Assembly (NCBI RefSeq): GCF_046630445.1 | Contig: NC_092333.1 | Location: forward strand, 720,618,001-720,682,000 | Reading direction: 5' to 3' | From: Rutidosis leptorrhynchoides | Lineage: Eukaryota > Streptophyta > Magnoliopsida > Asterales > Asteraceae | Length of the DNA: 64,000 nucleotides | In this document: positions 43,809 through 56,381 of the stretch, in pieces | Layout of the letters: every line of letters starts with the position of its first letter | Position numbering within the stretch: position 1 is the first letter of the stretch | The notes under the pieces: generated by a model | Seen by the model: the letters and a program-made list of their open reading frames with translations, nothing else | What the model was told of the DNA's origin: nothing | Database searches by the model: none | Position numbers and translations under genes: made by a program

Positions 43809-46800
43809 TGAAATGTCCCGTTCCTATTGATTAAAAACGTTTCATATTAATTGATTTCGTTGCGAGGTTTTGACCTCTATATGAGACGTTTTTCAAAGAC
43901 TGCATTCATTTTTAAAACAAACCATAACCTTTATTTCATAAATAAAGGTTTAAAAAGCTTTACGTAGATTATCAAATAATGATAATCTAAAATATCCTGT
44001 TTACACACGACCATTACATAATGGTTTACAATACAAATATGTTACATCAAAATCAGTTTCTTGAATGCAGTTTTTACACAATATCATACAAACATGGACT
44101 TCAAATCTTGTCCTTATTTTAGTATGCAACAGCGGAAGCTCTTAGTATTCACCTGAGAATAAACATGCTTTAAACGTCAACAAAAATGTTGGTGAGTTAT
44201 AGGTTTAACCTATATATATCAAATCATAACAATAGACCACAAGATTTCATATTTCAATACACATCCCATACATAGAGATAAAAATCATTCATATGGTGAA
44301 CACCTGGTAACCGACATTAACAAGATGCATATATAAGAATATCCCCATCATTCCGGGACACCCTTCGGATATGATATAAATTTTGAATTACTAAAGCATC
44401 CGGTACTTTGGATGGGGTTTGTTAGGCCCAATAGATCTATCTTTAGGATTCGCGTCAATTAGGGTGTCTGTTCCCTAATTCTTAGATTACCAGACTTAAT
44501 AAAAAGGAGCATATTCGATTTCGATAATTCAACCATAGAATGTAGTTTCACGTACTTGTGTCTATTTTGTAAATCATTTATAAAACCTGCATGTATTCTC
44601 ATCCCAAAAATATTAAATTTTAAAAGTGAGACTATAACTCACTTTCACAGATTTTTACTTCGTCGGGAAGTAAGACTTGGCCACTGGTTGATTCACGAAT
44701 CTATAACAATATATACATATATATCAAAGTATGTTCAAAATATATTTACAACACTTTTAATATATTTTGATGTTTTAAGTTTATTAAGTCAGCTGTCCTC
44801 GTTAGTAACCTACAACTAGTTGTCCACAGTTAGATGTACAGAAATAAATCGATAAATATTATCTTGAATCAATCCACGACCCAGTGTATACGTATCTCAG
44901 TATTGATCACAACTCAAACTATATATATTTTGGAATCAACCTCAACCCTGTATAGCTAACTTCAACATTCACATATAGAGTGTCGATGGTTGTTCCGAAA
45001 TATATATAGATGTGTCGACATGATAGGTCGAAACATTGTATACGTGTCTATGGTATCTCAAGATTACATAATATACAATACAAGTTGATTAAGTTATGGT
45101 TGGAATAGATTTGTTACCAATTTTCACGTAGCTAAAATGAGAAAAATTATCCAATCTTGTTTTACCCATAACTTCTTCATTTTAAATCAGTTTTGAGTGA
45201 ATCAAATTGCTATGGTTTCATATTGAACTCTATTTTATGAATCTAAATAGAAAAAGTATAGGTTTATAGTCGGAAAAGTAAGTTACAAGTCATTTTTGTA
45301 AAGGTAGTCATTTCAGTCGAAAGAACGACGTCTAAATGACCATTTTAGAAAACATACTTCCACTTTGAGTTTAACCATAATTTTTGGATATAGTTTCATG
45401 TTCATAATAAAAATCATTTTCTCAGAATAACAACTTTTAAATCAAAGTTTATCATAGTTTTTAATGAACTAACCCAAAACAGCCCGCGGTGTTACTACGA
45501 CGGCGTAAATCCGGTTTTACGGTATTTTTCGTGTTTCCAGGTTTTAAATCATTAAGTTAGCATATAATATAGATATATAACATGTGTTTAGTTGATTTTA
45601 AAAGTCAAGTTAGAAGGATTAACTTTTATTTGTGAACAAGTTTAGAATTAACTAAACTATGTTCTAGTGATTACAACTTTAAACCTTCGAATAAGATAGC
45701 TTTATATGTATGAATCGAATGATGTTATGAACATCATTACTACCTCAAGTTCCTTGGATAAACCTACTGGAAATGAGAAAAATAGATCTAGCTTCAAAGG
45801 ATCCTTGGATGGCTTGAAAGTTCTTGAAGCAGAATCATGACACGAAAACAATTACAAGTAAGATTTCCACTCGAAATAAGATTGTTATAGTTATAGAAAT
45901 TGAATTAAAGTTTGAATATGATTATTACCTTGTATTAGAAATATAACCTACTGTAAGTAACAAAGGTTTCTTGATCTTGGATGATTACGTGGAATGGATT
46001 TAGAAAACTTGGAAGTAAACTTGCAATCTTGGAAGTATTCTTGATTTTATGAAAGTAGAACTTTTGGAATTTATGAAGAACACTTAGAACTTGAAGATAG
46101 AACTTGAGAGAGATCAATTAGATGAAAAAATTGAAGAATTAAAGTGTTTGTAGGTGTTTTTGGTCGTTGGTGTATGGATTAGATATAAAGGATATGTAAT
46201 TTTGTTTTCATGTAAATAAGTCATGAATGATTACTCATAATTTTGTAATTTTATGAGATATTTCATGCTAGTTGCCAAATGATGATTCCCACATGTGTTA
46301 GGTGACTCACATGGGCTGCTAAGAGCTGATCATTGGAGTGTATATACCAATAGTACATACATCTAAAAGCTGTGTATTGTACGAGTACGAATACGGGTGC
46401 ATACGAGTAGAATTGTTGATGAAACTGAACGAGGATGTAATTGTAAGCATTTTTGTTAAGTAGAAGTTTTTTGATAAGTGTCTTGAAGTATTTCAAAAGT
46501 GTATGAATACATATTAAAACACTACATGTATATACATTTTAACTGAGTCGTTACGTCATCGTTAGTCGTTACATGTAAATGTTGTTTTGAAACCTTTAGG
46601 TTAACGATCTTGTTGAATGTTGTTAACCCATTGTTTATTATAACAAATAAGATGTTAAATTGTTATATTATCATGATATTATGATATATAATATATCTTA
46701 GTATGATGTATATACAGTTAAATGTCGTTACAACGATAATCGTTACATATATGTCTCGTTTCGAAATCATTAAGTTAGTAGTCTTATTTTTACATATGTA

Positions 46801-47246
46801 TTTCATTGTTAATACACTTAATAATATATTTACTTATTATTTAACATAATTAACCAAGTGTATCAATATCTTAATATGATTCATATGTACCTAGTAAGAC
46901 GTTGTTATAACGATAATCGTTATATATATCGTTTTCGAGTTTCTTAAATTAATAGTCTCATTTTTATGTATATAACTCATTGTTAAAATACCTAATGAAA
47001 TACATACTTATAATAAAATCATGTTAACTATATATATAACCATATATATGTCATCGTATAGTTTTTACAAGTTTTAACGTTCGTGAATCACCGGTCAACT
47101 TGGGTGGTCAATTGTCTATATGAAACCTATTTCAATTAATCAAGTCTTAACAAGTTTGATTGCTTAACATGTTGGAAACACTTAATCATGTAAATAACAA
47201 TTTCATTTAATATATATATAAACATGGAAAAGTTCGAGTCACTACA
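43809..47246 (-). repeat. 5' LTR of Tekay element copy 2 (about 3.44 kb)
   Basis: TG…CA in element direction (TGTAGTGACTCGAAC at 47246, ACATTTCA at 43809). It is colinear with 3286-6538 but has additional AT-rich sequence near 46860-47050 and divergence at 45900-46500. Confidence 0.85.
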
Positions 47247-48358
47247 GTTGACACAGCCAGAGATTCCCCAGTGGAAATGGAAATGTATTACTATGGATTT
47301 CATCACTAAGTTACCCAAGACTGTGGGAGGTTGTGATACGATTTGGGTTATCACTGATCGCCTCACAAAGTCTGCTCATTTTCTACCAATTAAGGAAATA
47401 GATAAAATGGAGAAGTTGACACAGATCTACATAAAGGAAGTGGTTTCTCGACATGGAGTACCGATATCCATTATTTTCGACAGATATAGCAGATTTACAT
47501 CTAGATTCTGGCAAACTTTGCAAGAGGCAATGGGAACCCGTTTAGACATGAGTACATCATATCACCCACAAACTGATGGACAAAGGGAGAGAACCATCCA
47601 AACACTAGAAAAATGTTGAGGGCATGTGTTATTGATTTTGGAATTGGATGGGATAGACATCTACCATTAGCAGAATTTTTCTATAACAACAGTTATCACG
47701 CAAGTATAAAGGCAGCGCCTTTTTAAGCACTTTATGGTAGGATGTGCAGATCATCCGTATGTTGGACTGAGTTAGGGGATAGTCAATTGACTGGTCCTGA
47801 GATCATACACAAAACAACTGAGAAGATTGTGCAGATACAAGAGAGATTAAAAACGGCGCGAAGCCGTCAAAAGAGTTACGCCGACGTTAGAAGGCGAGAT
47901 TTGGAATTTCAGGTTGGAGACAAAGTTATGCTCAAAGTATCACCCTGGAAGGGTGTAGTGCGTTTTGGTAAAAGAGGCAAGTTAAGTCTGAGATATATTG
48001 GACCCTTTGAGATTACCGAAAGAATTGGACCGGTAGCGTACAGACTGAAACTACCGCAAGAACTCAGCGAGATTCACGACACTTTCCATGTTTCTAACTT
48101 GAAGAAATGCTTATCAGACGAAAGTTTGGTAATTCTTTTGGAAGAGATACAAGTTGATCCTAAGCTTAATTTCGTTGAAGAACCTGTTGAGATCATGGAC
48201 CGTGAGGTCAAACGGCTAAAGCAAAGCAGAATCCCGATAGTTAAAGTTAGATGGAATGCCCGTAGAGGACCAGAATTCACGTAGGAGCGTGAAGATCAGA
48301 TGAGACAAAAGTATCCGCAACTGTTTCCCGAGGAGACCACTACGGCGGACGTGCACTA
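47247..48358 (+). pseudogene. Tekay integrase and chromodomain (plus-strand element resumes)
   Basis: Integrase core: [56 protein letters not shown] and YHPQTDGQ. The C-terminal part has the GPF/Y-like segment ([21 protein letters not shown]), then [12 protein letters not shown] and a chromodomain-type tail ([32 protein letters not shown]), characteristic of the Tekay/Del chromovirus clade. The chromodomain directs integration to heterochromatin in the family. It continues the pol that stops at 38625. It is a broken fossil with about three breaks. Confidence 0.9.
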
Positions 48359-48395
48359 AAATTTCGGGACGGAATTTTTCATAACAGGTGGGTAA

Positions 48396-49390
48396 TGTAA
48401 CAACCCGACTTTTTCCGTTACTATCATTACTTGTCCGTTAAATAATTAACGGTGATTACTTAGAACTTTATATGTTTAATGGGTTTAAATGCATACTTGA
48501 TCCTATTAGATTACTTTAATTAATATGTTTATATTAGTTGGTGAACTTGTTTCGGATAATGAAATAACTAGAAAACGTCACGATTAAGTTAATCGCCTAG
48601 AAAGCTTTTCAGTTTACAGAACTCAAAAAACGACAAAATAATTATTTTTAATAATTATTGACTTTACGAAAAACTTATTTAATTTATTATTTATTTAGTA
48701 AATTAAACCCGGTGATTTCGTTTCAACGACTAGTTAACGTTCTGGAGACCCGGTGCGGTTAGAGGAACTCAAAACGGACCACGCACGCATGAGTAATTAT
48801 CTAAAACCGAGCCCGAGACCCCATTAGAAGGCCCGAACCCACCCCCATGCACCTTAATGGACTAATTTTGGACTTAAAGTGTTAGATTTCAACCAATATT
48901 GGGCCTTATTATTAGGCTTAATTGTTGGTCCGTAATTCAATAGAGCACAACATGGATGAAAATGAGATTATCATCAAAAAGTCCGTTTTTTTGACCTTTT
49001 TTGTGTGAGAGTAAAAAAAAAATTTTTTTTTGTCAATTTTCCCTCACAAAGAGCAAGATGCCTCTTTTTTGCGCCTTGCGACCCTGGTTTCACCTGGGAG
49101 CAAGGAGCAAGGTGCCTTGCTCCTTTGCTTTTACCTGGAGCAAAAGAGCACGAGGCACCTTGCGCCCTTGCTTCCACCTGGTGCCTTGCTCAGTTGCTTC
49201 CACCTGGGAGCAAGAGAGTAAGAAGCACTTTGCGTCCTTGCTTTCACCTAGGAGCAAGGAACAAGGTGCCGAGAAATATTGGGCCATTCTTTTCGAATTT
49301 TTAAGTAAATTCATTGTCAGTTGTGAACAGAAAGATATGATCATTATAATGTTTTAATGGGAGGAGTGATTTATACGATTCATTGCACGT
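48396..49390 (+). repeat. 3' LTR (partial) of the plus-strand Tekay element
   Basis: A polypurine-like tract (aacaggtgggtaa) precedes TGTAACAACCCGACTTTTTC, an LTR start common in plant Tekay elements. The LTR runs to about 49390, where a LINE tail interrupts it. The far end was not located. Confidence 0.65.
49085..49270. repeat. Degenerate caccttgctcc/ggagcaaggtg repeat
   Basis: About five imperfect copies of a unit built on ttgcttccacctgggagcaa, each partly self-complementary, lie within the LTR. Frames read through it are composition artefacts. Confidence 0.7.
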
Positions 49391-50408
49391 TGTATTTATT
49401 TATTTTTTTGGGCAAAAAGGAACATTCTATTAAGACATTCATCAAAATGATGAAGAAAATGATTACAAGAAAAGACTTTCGGCTATGATACAAGATGATA
49501 ATAACATAAAATTAAGCCGAAAGACATAAATACCGGGATTGCAATCCCAAACATAAAATTGATGCTAATGACATAATTTATAAAACGTCGCAAAGCTTGC
49601 CACCCTTCATGATCCATGGAAGACCAAAATTGCGAACACATATCCATAAAACCGGATTGCTCTAACCAAAGGTTATTAAACCGAAATGGTTTGGGACCCC
49701 AATCTTGAACTTTTTTACCCCAAATAATCGGCTTATGATCCGATGACTTAGGATGACCGGAAATTAAAATAGAAATGGGAAATTCGTGCAACCATAAAGC
49801 ATTTACCAAAACTCTAACAATTCGGGATTGTTTACAATCGGGGCCTTCCCATGTGAATTCTTCATTACTAAGAGGTCGATCAATAATATTAGCCGAGAGG
49901 ATGAAATTATTAAACTTTACGAATTCGACCGGATGTATAACTTCTTGAAACCTTTCCTCTTGCTTGTAAACCGAGTTAAAGTCTCCCAATACACAACATG
50001 GGCCCGGCCATTGATTAACCATTAAGGAAATTTGATTCCAAACAAAGATTTTATCACTTTCTTGTTGTGGTGCGCAAATGTTAACTATAAAAATCATTTT
50101 GTGGCTAGGCTTGTATAACAACGAAGAGCAATCCAATAACGATTGGACCACTTATTTAACAACAAAAAACAATCGTCTCTCCACACGGAAATAATGCCTC
50201 CGGATCTACCGGTTGAACTAACATGAGCATAATGAAAATTTGGTTTTTCCATATAGAGTTTAAGATGGGTTGTACCACGTTTTTTACCATCGTTTCTTGT
50301 ATTGCAAGGAAATGAACATGAAAATGATTGACAAAATCACCCGCCATATGGCCTTTATATATGTTACCTAGGCTACGGGTGTTCCATGAGGCAAGCCTCA
50401 TGCTTTCG
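49391..50408 (-). pseudogene. LINE (L1-type) endonuclease fragment, left part
   Basis: Minus strand: MRLASWNTRSLGNIYKGH (50401 downwards), FLAIQETM with the catalytic Glu, then after a frame change MIFIVNICAPQQESDK, CCVLGDFNSVYKQEERFQ and SDHKPIIWG, the AP-endonuclease signature of plant L1 LINEs. The frame jumps at about 50150, where a segment is missing or shifted. Reverse transcriptase is absent; the 3' part passes straight to a T-rich tail (tatttatttatttttttggg) at about 49391-49410, so this is an internally deleted LINE. Its 5' part lies beyond the LTR element, at 58686-58920. Confidence 0.8.
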
Positions 50409-51364
50409 TGTGACGATCCGGAAATTTCCGACCAAATTTAAACTTTATCTTTATATTATTCTGACACGATAAGCAAAGTTTGTTAAGTTAAATCTCAAGA
50501 ATTTTAAATTGTGTTCATACATTCATTATAACCTCGACCAAATTCTGACGATTCACGAAACGTTATATATAAATAAATATGTATATATATGTGTATATAT
50601 ATATTATAACTTAAAAATATTAATAAAGTATTAAACGTATAATACTTTACATGAACGTATTTGTTTCAATATGTTTATCGATGGAATTAGAAGATAATAT
50701 CAAATGATTGATTTATCAGATACATTGTGATATGATTACGGGTCTATGTTATAAGGTCCACTGTGATTTAAGAAATCTATTCTTTTTGACGACATTCGAA
50801 AAATGGTAAAGTGATTTATAAGTAAGAACGTGGAGTGTAAATAACTTAGATGTTGGATATCGACAAGTTAAGTAACTCGACATTTTTCATTAAGATTATT
50901 TCATACGTTTATTTAACCTTTGAACTTTATCGCATGCTTCACCAACAGACTGTAATTTAAAAACTTGAAACCTATTATGAAAATATATGATTTTACTTTT
51001 CTAAAACGTTTTATGATATAACGATTTCCATTATTTTAACCTTTAAACAAAATGCTTCTTAAATATATTTAGTTTTGGAAAACAAAATTATCATATTTAT
51101 TTGATTTAGTTTCAAACGTACAAAAACATTTTCAGTTTAAAAAGAACTTTATTATTAAAACGTATATAACTTTTATAAATATCTAGAACCACTTTTAACA
51201 ACTCGTTACTTAACCAGTATGATAAAGATAACGATATTTATATTTTATTTTATTAAATATATATATAATGATTTAAATTAATATTATATATATTTATACG
51301 CGTATTATACGTACATAGTTTATACTTTTACTATACTTAAACTTTACCTTTAATTTATTTTTAC

Positions 51365-51550
51365 TTTACCTTAACTTTAATAATTCATACTTTAATAATT
51401 CACTTTAATAATTTATACTTTAATAATTCACTTTAATAATTCATACTTTAATAATTCACTTTAATAATTCACTTTAATAATTCACTTTAATAATTCATAC
51501 TTTAATAATTCACTTTAATGATTCATACTTTAATAATTCACTTTAATAAT
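51365..51550 (+). repeat. (actttaataattc)n array in LTR
   Basis: About a dozen irregular 13- to 16-bp units just upstream of the TATA box. The right LTR (57335-57510) has a different unit number. Confidence 0.85.
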
Positions 51551-51562
51551 TCAAAAATCTAT

Positions 51563-51571
51563 TATAAATAG
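51563..51571 (+). promoter_or_regulatory. TATA box of the LTR
   Basis: TATAAATAG in ctattaTAAATAGaattc context, after the 13-bp array; the right LTR has the same box at 57519-57527. Confidence 0.6.
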
Positions 51572-52740
51572 AATTCAATAGGTTTCATTATTTGATAGAA
51601 ACTTGAAAATATTTTCTCTAAACTCTCTCAATCGATTTACATATATATATATATATATATTTACTCCGTATTATTTCAAAATATTATCAGTATACATAAA
51701 ATATTACGACGGAGTGCTGTCCGAGTGATTTCGAAATTGTTTTTCGAGCGGGATAGAGCTAAGGAAATTATGGGTTAAAGCTATGGAGGTTATGGGTATG
51801 GTTCGGGAGTATTGCTCGTGAGTCAAACTAGTGTTTATCATCTCCGTTGCGTCTACGTACTTTTCCTGCAATATTGAATCTCAATATTGATACGTTCGTG
51901 AATCCAAGGCCAACATTGCACTTATTCAATGACGTCATATGTATTTTTACTACAAAATACAGTATTGTGAGTTTCATTTGCTCCCTTTTATATATATTTT
52001 TGGGACTGAGAATACATGCGCTATTTTTATAAATGTTTTACGAAATAGGCACAAGTACTAAAACTAATTCTACGTGGGTTTAAACCAGAAATATACCCTT
52101 AGCTTGGTAACATTAAACTACTTGTCTATGTACAGTAGGCGCGAATCCTAAAGATAGATCTATTGGGCCTGACAAACCCCATCCTGACTATGGGATGCTT
52201 TAGTACTTCGAGGTTATTTTAAACACACCTGATCTGGTGTACTTCAGAGGGTAAAACATGAACGTTAAGGCTTGTTACCGAGTGCCTACAACTTATAGAA
52301 TACTTTTATACACTTGCGAGTGTACATATATTTATAGACGGAAATCTTGTGGTCTATTAATATATTGAAATGATTGTTATGATAAACCTATGAACTCACC
52401 AACCTTTTGGTTGACACTTTAAAACATATTTATTCTCAGGTATTAAAGAAATCTTCCGCTGTGCATTAGCTCATTTTAAGGATATTACTTGGAGTCATTC
52501 ATGGCATATTTTGAAAGACGTTGCATTCAAGTCATTGAGTTCATCAAGATTATTATTAAGTCAATTATAGTTGGATGTATTATGAAATGGTGTGCATACC
52601 GTCAATTTTCGTTGTAAAGAAAGTTTATCTTTTAAAAACGAATGCAATGTTTGTAAAATGTATCATATAGAGGTCAAATACCTCGCGATGTAATCAACTA
52701 TTGTGAATCGTTTATAATGTATATGAACGGGTCCTTTCAG

Positions 52741-52755
52741 TTGGTATCAGAGAGG
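52741..52755 (+). other. Primer binding site of the non-autonomous element
   Basis: TTGGTATCAGAGAGG, initiator-tRNA-Met-type, one base after the LTR end. Confidence 0.8.
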
Positions 52756-53152
52756 TGGTCTTAGCGAACCAGGTCTGCATTAGTGTGTCTAACTGATAGT
52801 CGTTAGGATGCATTAGTGAGTCTGGACTTCGACCGTGTCTGCATGTCAAAAGTTTCGCTTATCATTTTTGTCGAAAATCATCTGCTTATCATCTTTAGGA
52901 AATTACCTGCTCATTATTCTTAGTCTAGACACCTTTTATTGCATTGATTGCATGAATAAGTGTATAGACAAAATTCATATCTTAGCGTATCTGTTACTGT
53001 AGACCTTGCCTGATATCTCTCGTAAATTTCTCCGTAATTTAAGGGATCCTGGTACTATATATATCTATGCACATTATGCATTGAGAATACCATCCAACTA
53101 TCAATTTCTGTCACTAAACTCTTCATACCAAAAATCTTTTCTGTGATCGCTT

Positions 53153-53662
53153 ATGATGGCCTCTACGAATCGACCAAGTTCCTCTGACTCCGAAGACAGC
53201 GTGACAGGAGCACACCAACCAATCAACTACCGTGATTATTGGAGAAAATGAGGGTGGGTTCGCGACATACTCACCCTTTGGAGAAGGGAAGAAGGTACTC
53301 CATATCATGAACCAAATCTACTACCTAACCTTGGAGTACTTGACCCGCTAACCGGCGAATCCGTTCGCAACACCGTTTATACCCTTTTTGCAAGAATTTT
53401 TCGTCTTGAGACTACCATTAACGGAACTAGGGAAGATATCCGACCTTTACCTCACACCAATAACCAATCAGAGTTAGTAGAAGAAGTTAAAGAACTCGGA
53501 GCTCGAGTGTTAACTTTAGAGAGCACGGTACACAATTTGCAAGCACCTACAGTATCACCAACACCAGTAACATCACCAGCCTCAGCACCAACAGCACTAG
53601 TACCACCAAAAACAACATCCGCGTCACCAGCTTCGACATCTCATTCTGTACCTCGAGTATAA
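53153..53662 (+). pseudogene. Leader ORF of the non-autonomous element (broken)
   Basis: A frame of about 170 codons, with an N-terminus of MASTNRPSSSDSEDSVTGAH, a central basic/hydrophobic part (RNTVYTLFARIFRLETTING), a coiled-coil-like segment (ELVEEVKELGARVLTLEST) and a Pro/Ala/Ser/Thr-rich tail. No domain recognised. Position relative to the primer site equals that of the acidic frame in the F-box gypsy family. It is a fossil with about one break. Confidence 0.5.
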
Positions 53663-53900
53663 TCATCGTTCTACATGACGTTCTACATCATTTATTTTCA
53701 TTCGACATAGCGATTATGTAATCTCTAATGTTTTAGAGATTATATATTCTTGTTCTAACGGTAAATCAAGTGAGTTTAATATCATATTGACTCATTAAAT
53801 CTATGATCACATCCGAAGAAAATATATAGGTATATATATTTTTTTCATAAAGATTGTAATTAAAAATTCTTTCGTACAAACTGTTAATGGTGAAAATATT

Positions 53901-53914
53901 TTAACGGGTAGGTA
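53901..53914 (+). other. Internal polypurine-tract-like motif
   Basis: TTAACGGGTAGGTA, the first 14 bases of the 3' polypurine tract at 56367-56382, repeated downstream of the leader ORF. Confidence 0.5.
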
Positions 53915-54337
53915 ATACCTGAGGAATATTTAGATTTCACATTAATAAGTTACATTGTACATTCTTCGAATCTGATTCAATAGTTATATACTATCCTACT
54001 TACAACCACCGATATACGTATCCGTTCACCGCAGAATAATCATTTTCATCCAATTTTATATTTGGATTTTGACCTATCAGAATCCAACAAGTGACATAAT
54101 GAAGAAAACATTGGATAAAATAAAATTTGTTAGAAACAAACAAATTAACTATGAGAAATTTTGTTAAGAATCCACGCTAACTGTTCCTAGCTAACTGTTC
54201 ATAGCTAACTGATTACATTTTATTTATCTCAATTTATATTCTTGCAATTTTATTTATCGTCATTTAATTTCTGTTATTTATTTTTACGCACTTTTAATAT
54301 CGAGACACGTATACAATGTTTTGACATATCATATCGA

Positions 54338-54456
<119 letters not shown>

Positions 54457-54459
54457 TGG

Positions 54460-54600
54460 AATAACCATAGACACTCTATATGCAGTAATGCTGGAGTTAG
54501 CTATACAGGGTTGAGGTTGATTCTACAATAATATATATACTTTGAGTTGTGATTGAGTCTGAGACATGTATACGGGTCACGATACGTATTAATTAATTCG
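54460..54600 (+). repeat. Block homologous to the F-box gypsy family's LTR
   Basis: Text such as ggagttagctatacagggtt and aaccatagacactctatatg is the reverse complement of 4380-4475 in the copy-1 LTR. An LTR piece of one family is thus part of another family's interior. Confidence 0.7.
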
Positions 54601-56381
54601 AATATTATATATTAAACTATATATGAATTATTGGACTATTAATTGTGGACTATCGACTGTGGACTAATAACATTGGACAATTAAAATGAATTAAAATATT
54701 GATTATAACATATGAAACTAAACAATTCTTCAAGTTTGCCACTTGATTTCATCCTAAACTTCATTTGTATCTTGACGATTACAATCTGCATTCAAATTTT
54801 TCATGATTCTTGAAAACACCTCAATCGAGAGGATAAACCAACCGCACTTCATCTACAGAAGAAAAGATCGATGCATATAGTTATGCACCTGAAAACACTC
54901 GGAACCTGAGTAAACGTTTAACACGTATCTGTGCTAGCTCCCTGGGCGTTGTTATTACCGAAAATCACTTTGCAATTCCTTTTCAAAGTAGCAAATTTTG
55001 TCACAGCTCCAGCAAATCAACTTCGACTTTTCGTTCGAAACAACCATATCATAATTTTGATATATATGCGTGCTCTTTATTGTTACCGGGGAACCTTTTA
55101 TATTCCACCATATTACCATTAACGTTTAATCATCTAAAAACACAATTCTCTTGAAACCACCTCGAATTGATAACCGATGACCCAGATATGGTAGCATTAA
55201 ATGCAGAGGAAACAACAAAATCGTAGATGGTCTAAACAGCCAAAAGTTTGATAATAAAGAATGGAATGTTGGGAACGCTCGATAGAAAATTTGGTACTGA
55301 AAAACAGATTGAGCTAACCATGAAGGAGACCAAGGACAAATACAAGGACCAAACCCTATATTCAAAGAATCCAGGTAATTCTGGATCCGATGAAATCTTT
55401 AGAGAATATCCTGCTTCGAAGTCATGTTAAAATCTTGCGGAAAATCTTTCTTCATCAACCTTCGATCTTAGAAATTCCAAAAATATCATCACAAATATCT
55501 TCGATATTTCTGAGGATATTTTCATAAGTATTCTTGTCCGAAATCATTTATCTCTTTGCGATATCAGTGTTATATCATAAAGGAAACTGTTTAGTTTCTA
55601 AAATCTGAAATCTTCGAGTTTGAAGTATGAATGTTTTCGAAGTAGTGTTGGGAACTGAAGCATGAGTTAGTATAATATAATGACACTTGATCAACGTGAT
55701 TATATTAAAGTAAGTCATGCTGAGTTTCTAATGAAACATGATGATTCACAGACCATAACGTCATCATGTGCCATGTTACGCGACTCTTACATTCTATCTA
55801 ATCTCTAAACATATCAAGAACATAATTTCTTGATAATTCTGTCTTTTCTCTTGAATTCTGGTAATTTAACCAATCAAGATCGTGCTATTACAATTTCTTC
55901 CTTAGAACATTAGTCATGTTCATTCGAAACTCCATACTTACGAATTCTGAACCATTATTCGCTGACTTAAAGTCGAGAAGAGAAAACAAAAGGATGGAAC
56001 TCCAAAATATAAAGGAAATAAATAGGGTAGATTTATAATGAAATATCCGACAGAGCAATCAAAACAGATTATCGCATTTAACCAAAGAAGATCCTATTCC
56101 TTAATCTCCGAAGAATCAAATTTTATTCAGATTTTAAAGATTTCTTTAAATCCCTTGAATTCCAGAAATCCACCGTGACTACGTCAAAAGTTAAATTTCT
56201 ATCTCAAACTATTGTGACAGCTACCCTCGTACGCTTCACATAATCGAATCGTTTTATCTACATTACTCAATAATGATGAAACTCTATTTATCAACTCATA
56301 TTCGTCATGAAAACAATTTTATGCTTAACCATAACGACCTTACTCAAATTTCGGGACGAAATTTCTTTAACGGGTAGGTAC

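Larger units (their letters stand above)
38626..47246 (-). mobile_element. Tekay-type gypsy element with F-box ORF, copy 2
   Basis: Minus-strand element: 5' LTR 43809-47246, primer site 43794-43808, acidic frame 43000-43599, F-box frame 42178-42861, gag-protease 40244-41836, RT and RNase H down to about 38626. Integrase and 3' LTR are absent: the sequence meets the RNase H/zinc region of the plus-strand relative head-on at about 38622-38627. Its right LTR end abuts the plus-strand element's integrase (next bases gttga). The host element also misses a short piece at the left junction, so a deletion took the 3' end of this copy and some host sequence. Otherwise it looks well preserved, with about two breaks. 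Confidence 0.9.
50409..52739 (+). repeat. Left LTR of the non-autonomous element
   Basis: Starts tgtgacgatccggaaatttc and ends gaacgggtcctttca. It contains a 13-bp (actttaataattc) array at about 51365-51550 and a TATAAATAG box at 51563-51571. Confidence 0.85.

Noticed and set aside
37865-48358. One continuous plus-strand gypsy element
   Set aside because: The middle 8.6 kb is a minus-strand copy of a different subfamily, with its own LTR and primer site, so the plus element is interrupted.
48974-49357. Several overlapping 60-118-codon frames on both strands
   Set aside because: They are readings of the gagcaagg repeat inside an LTR.
51847-52032. Identical 61-codon frames at 51847-52032 and 57793-57978
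   Set aside because: They are the same piece of the two LTRs of one element; no coding signature.
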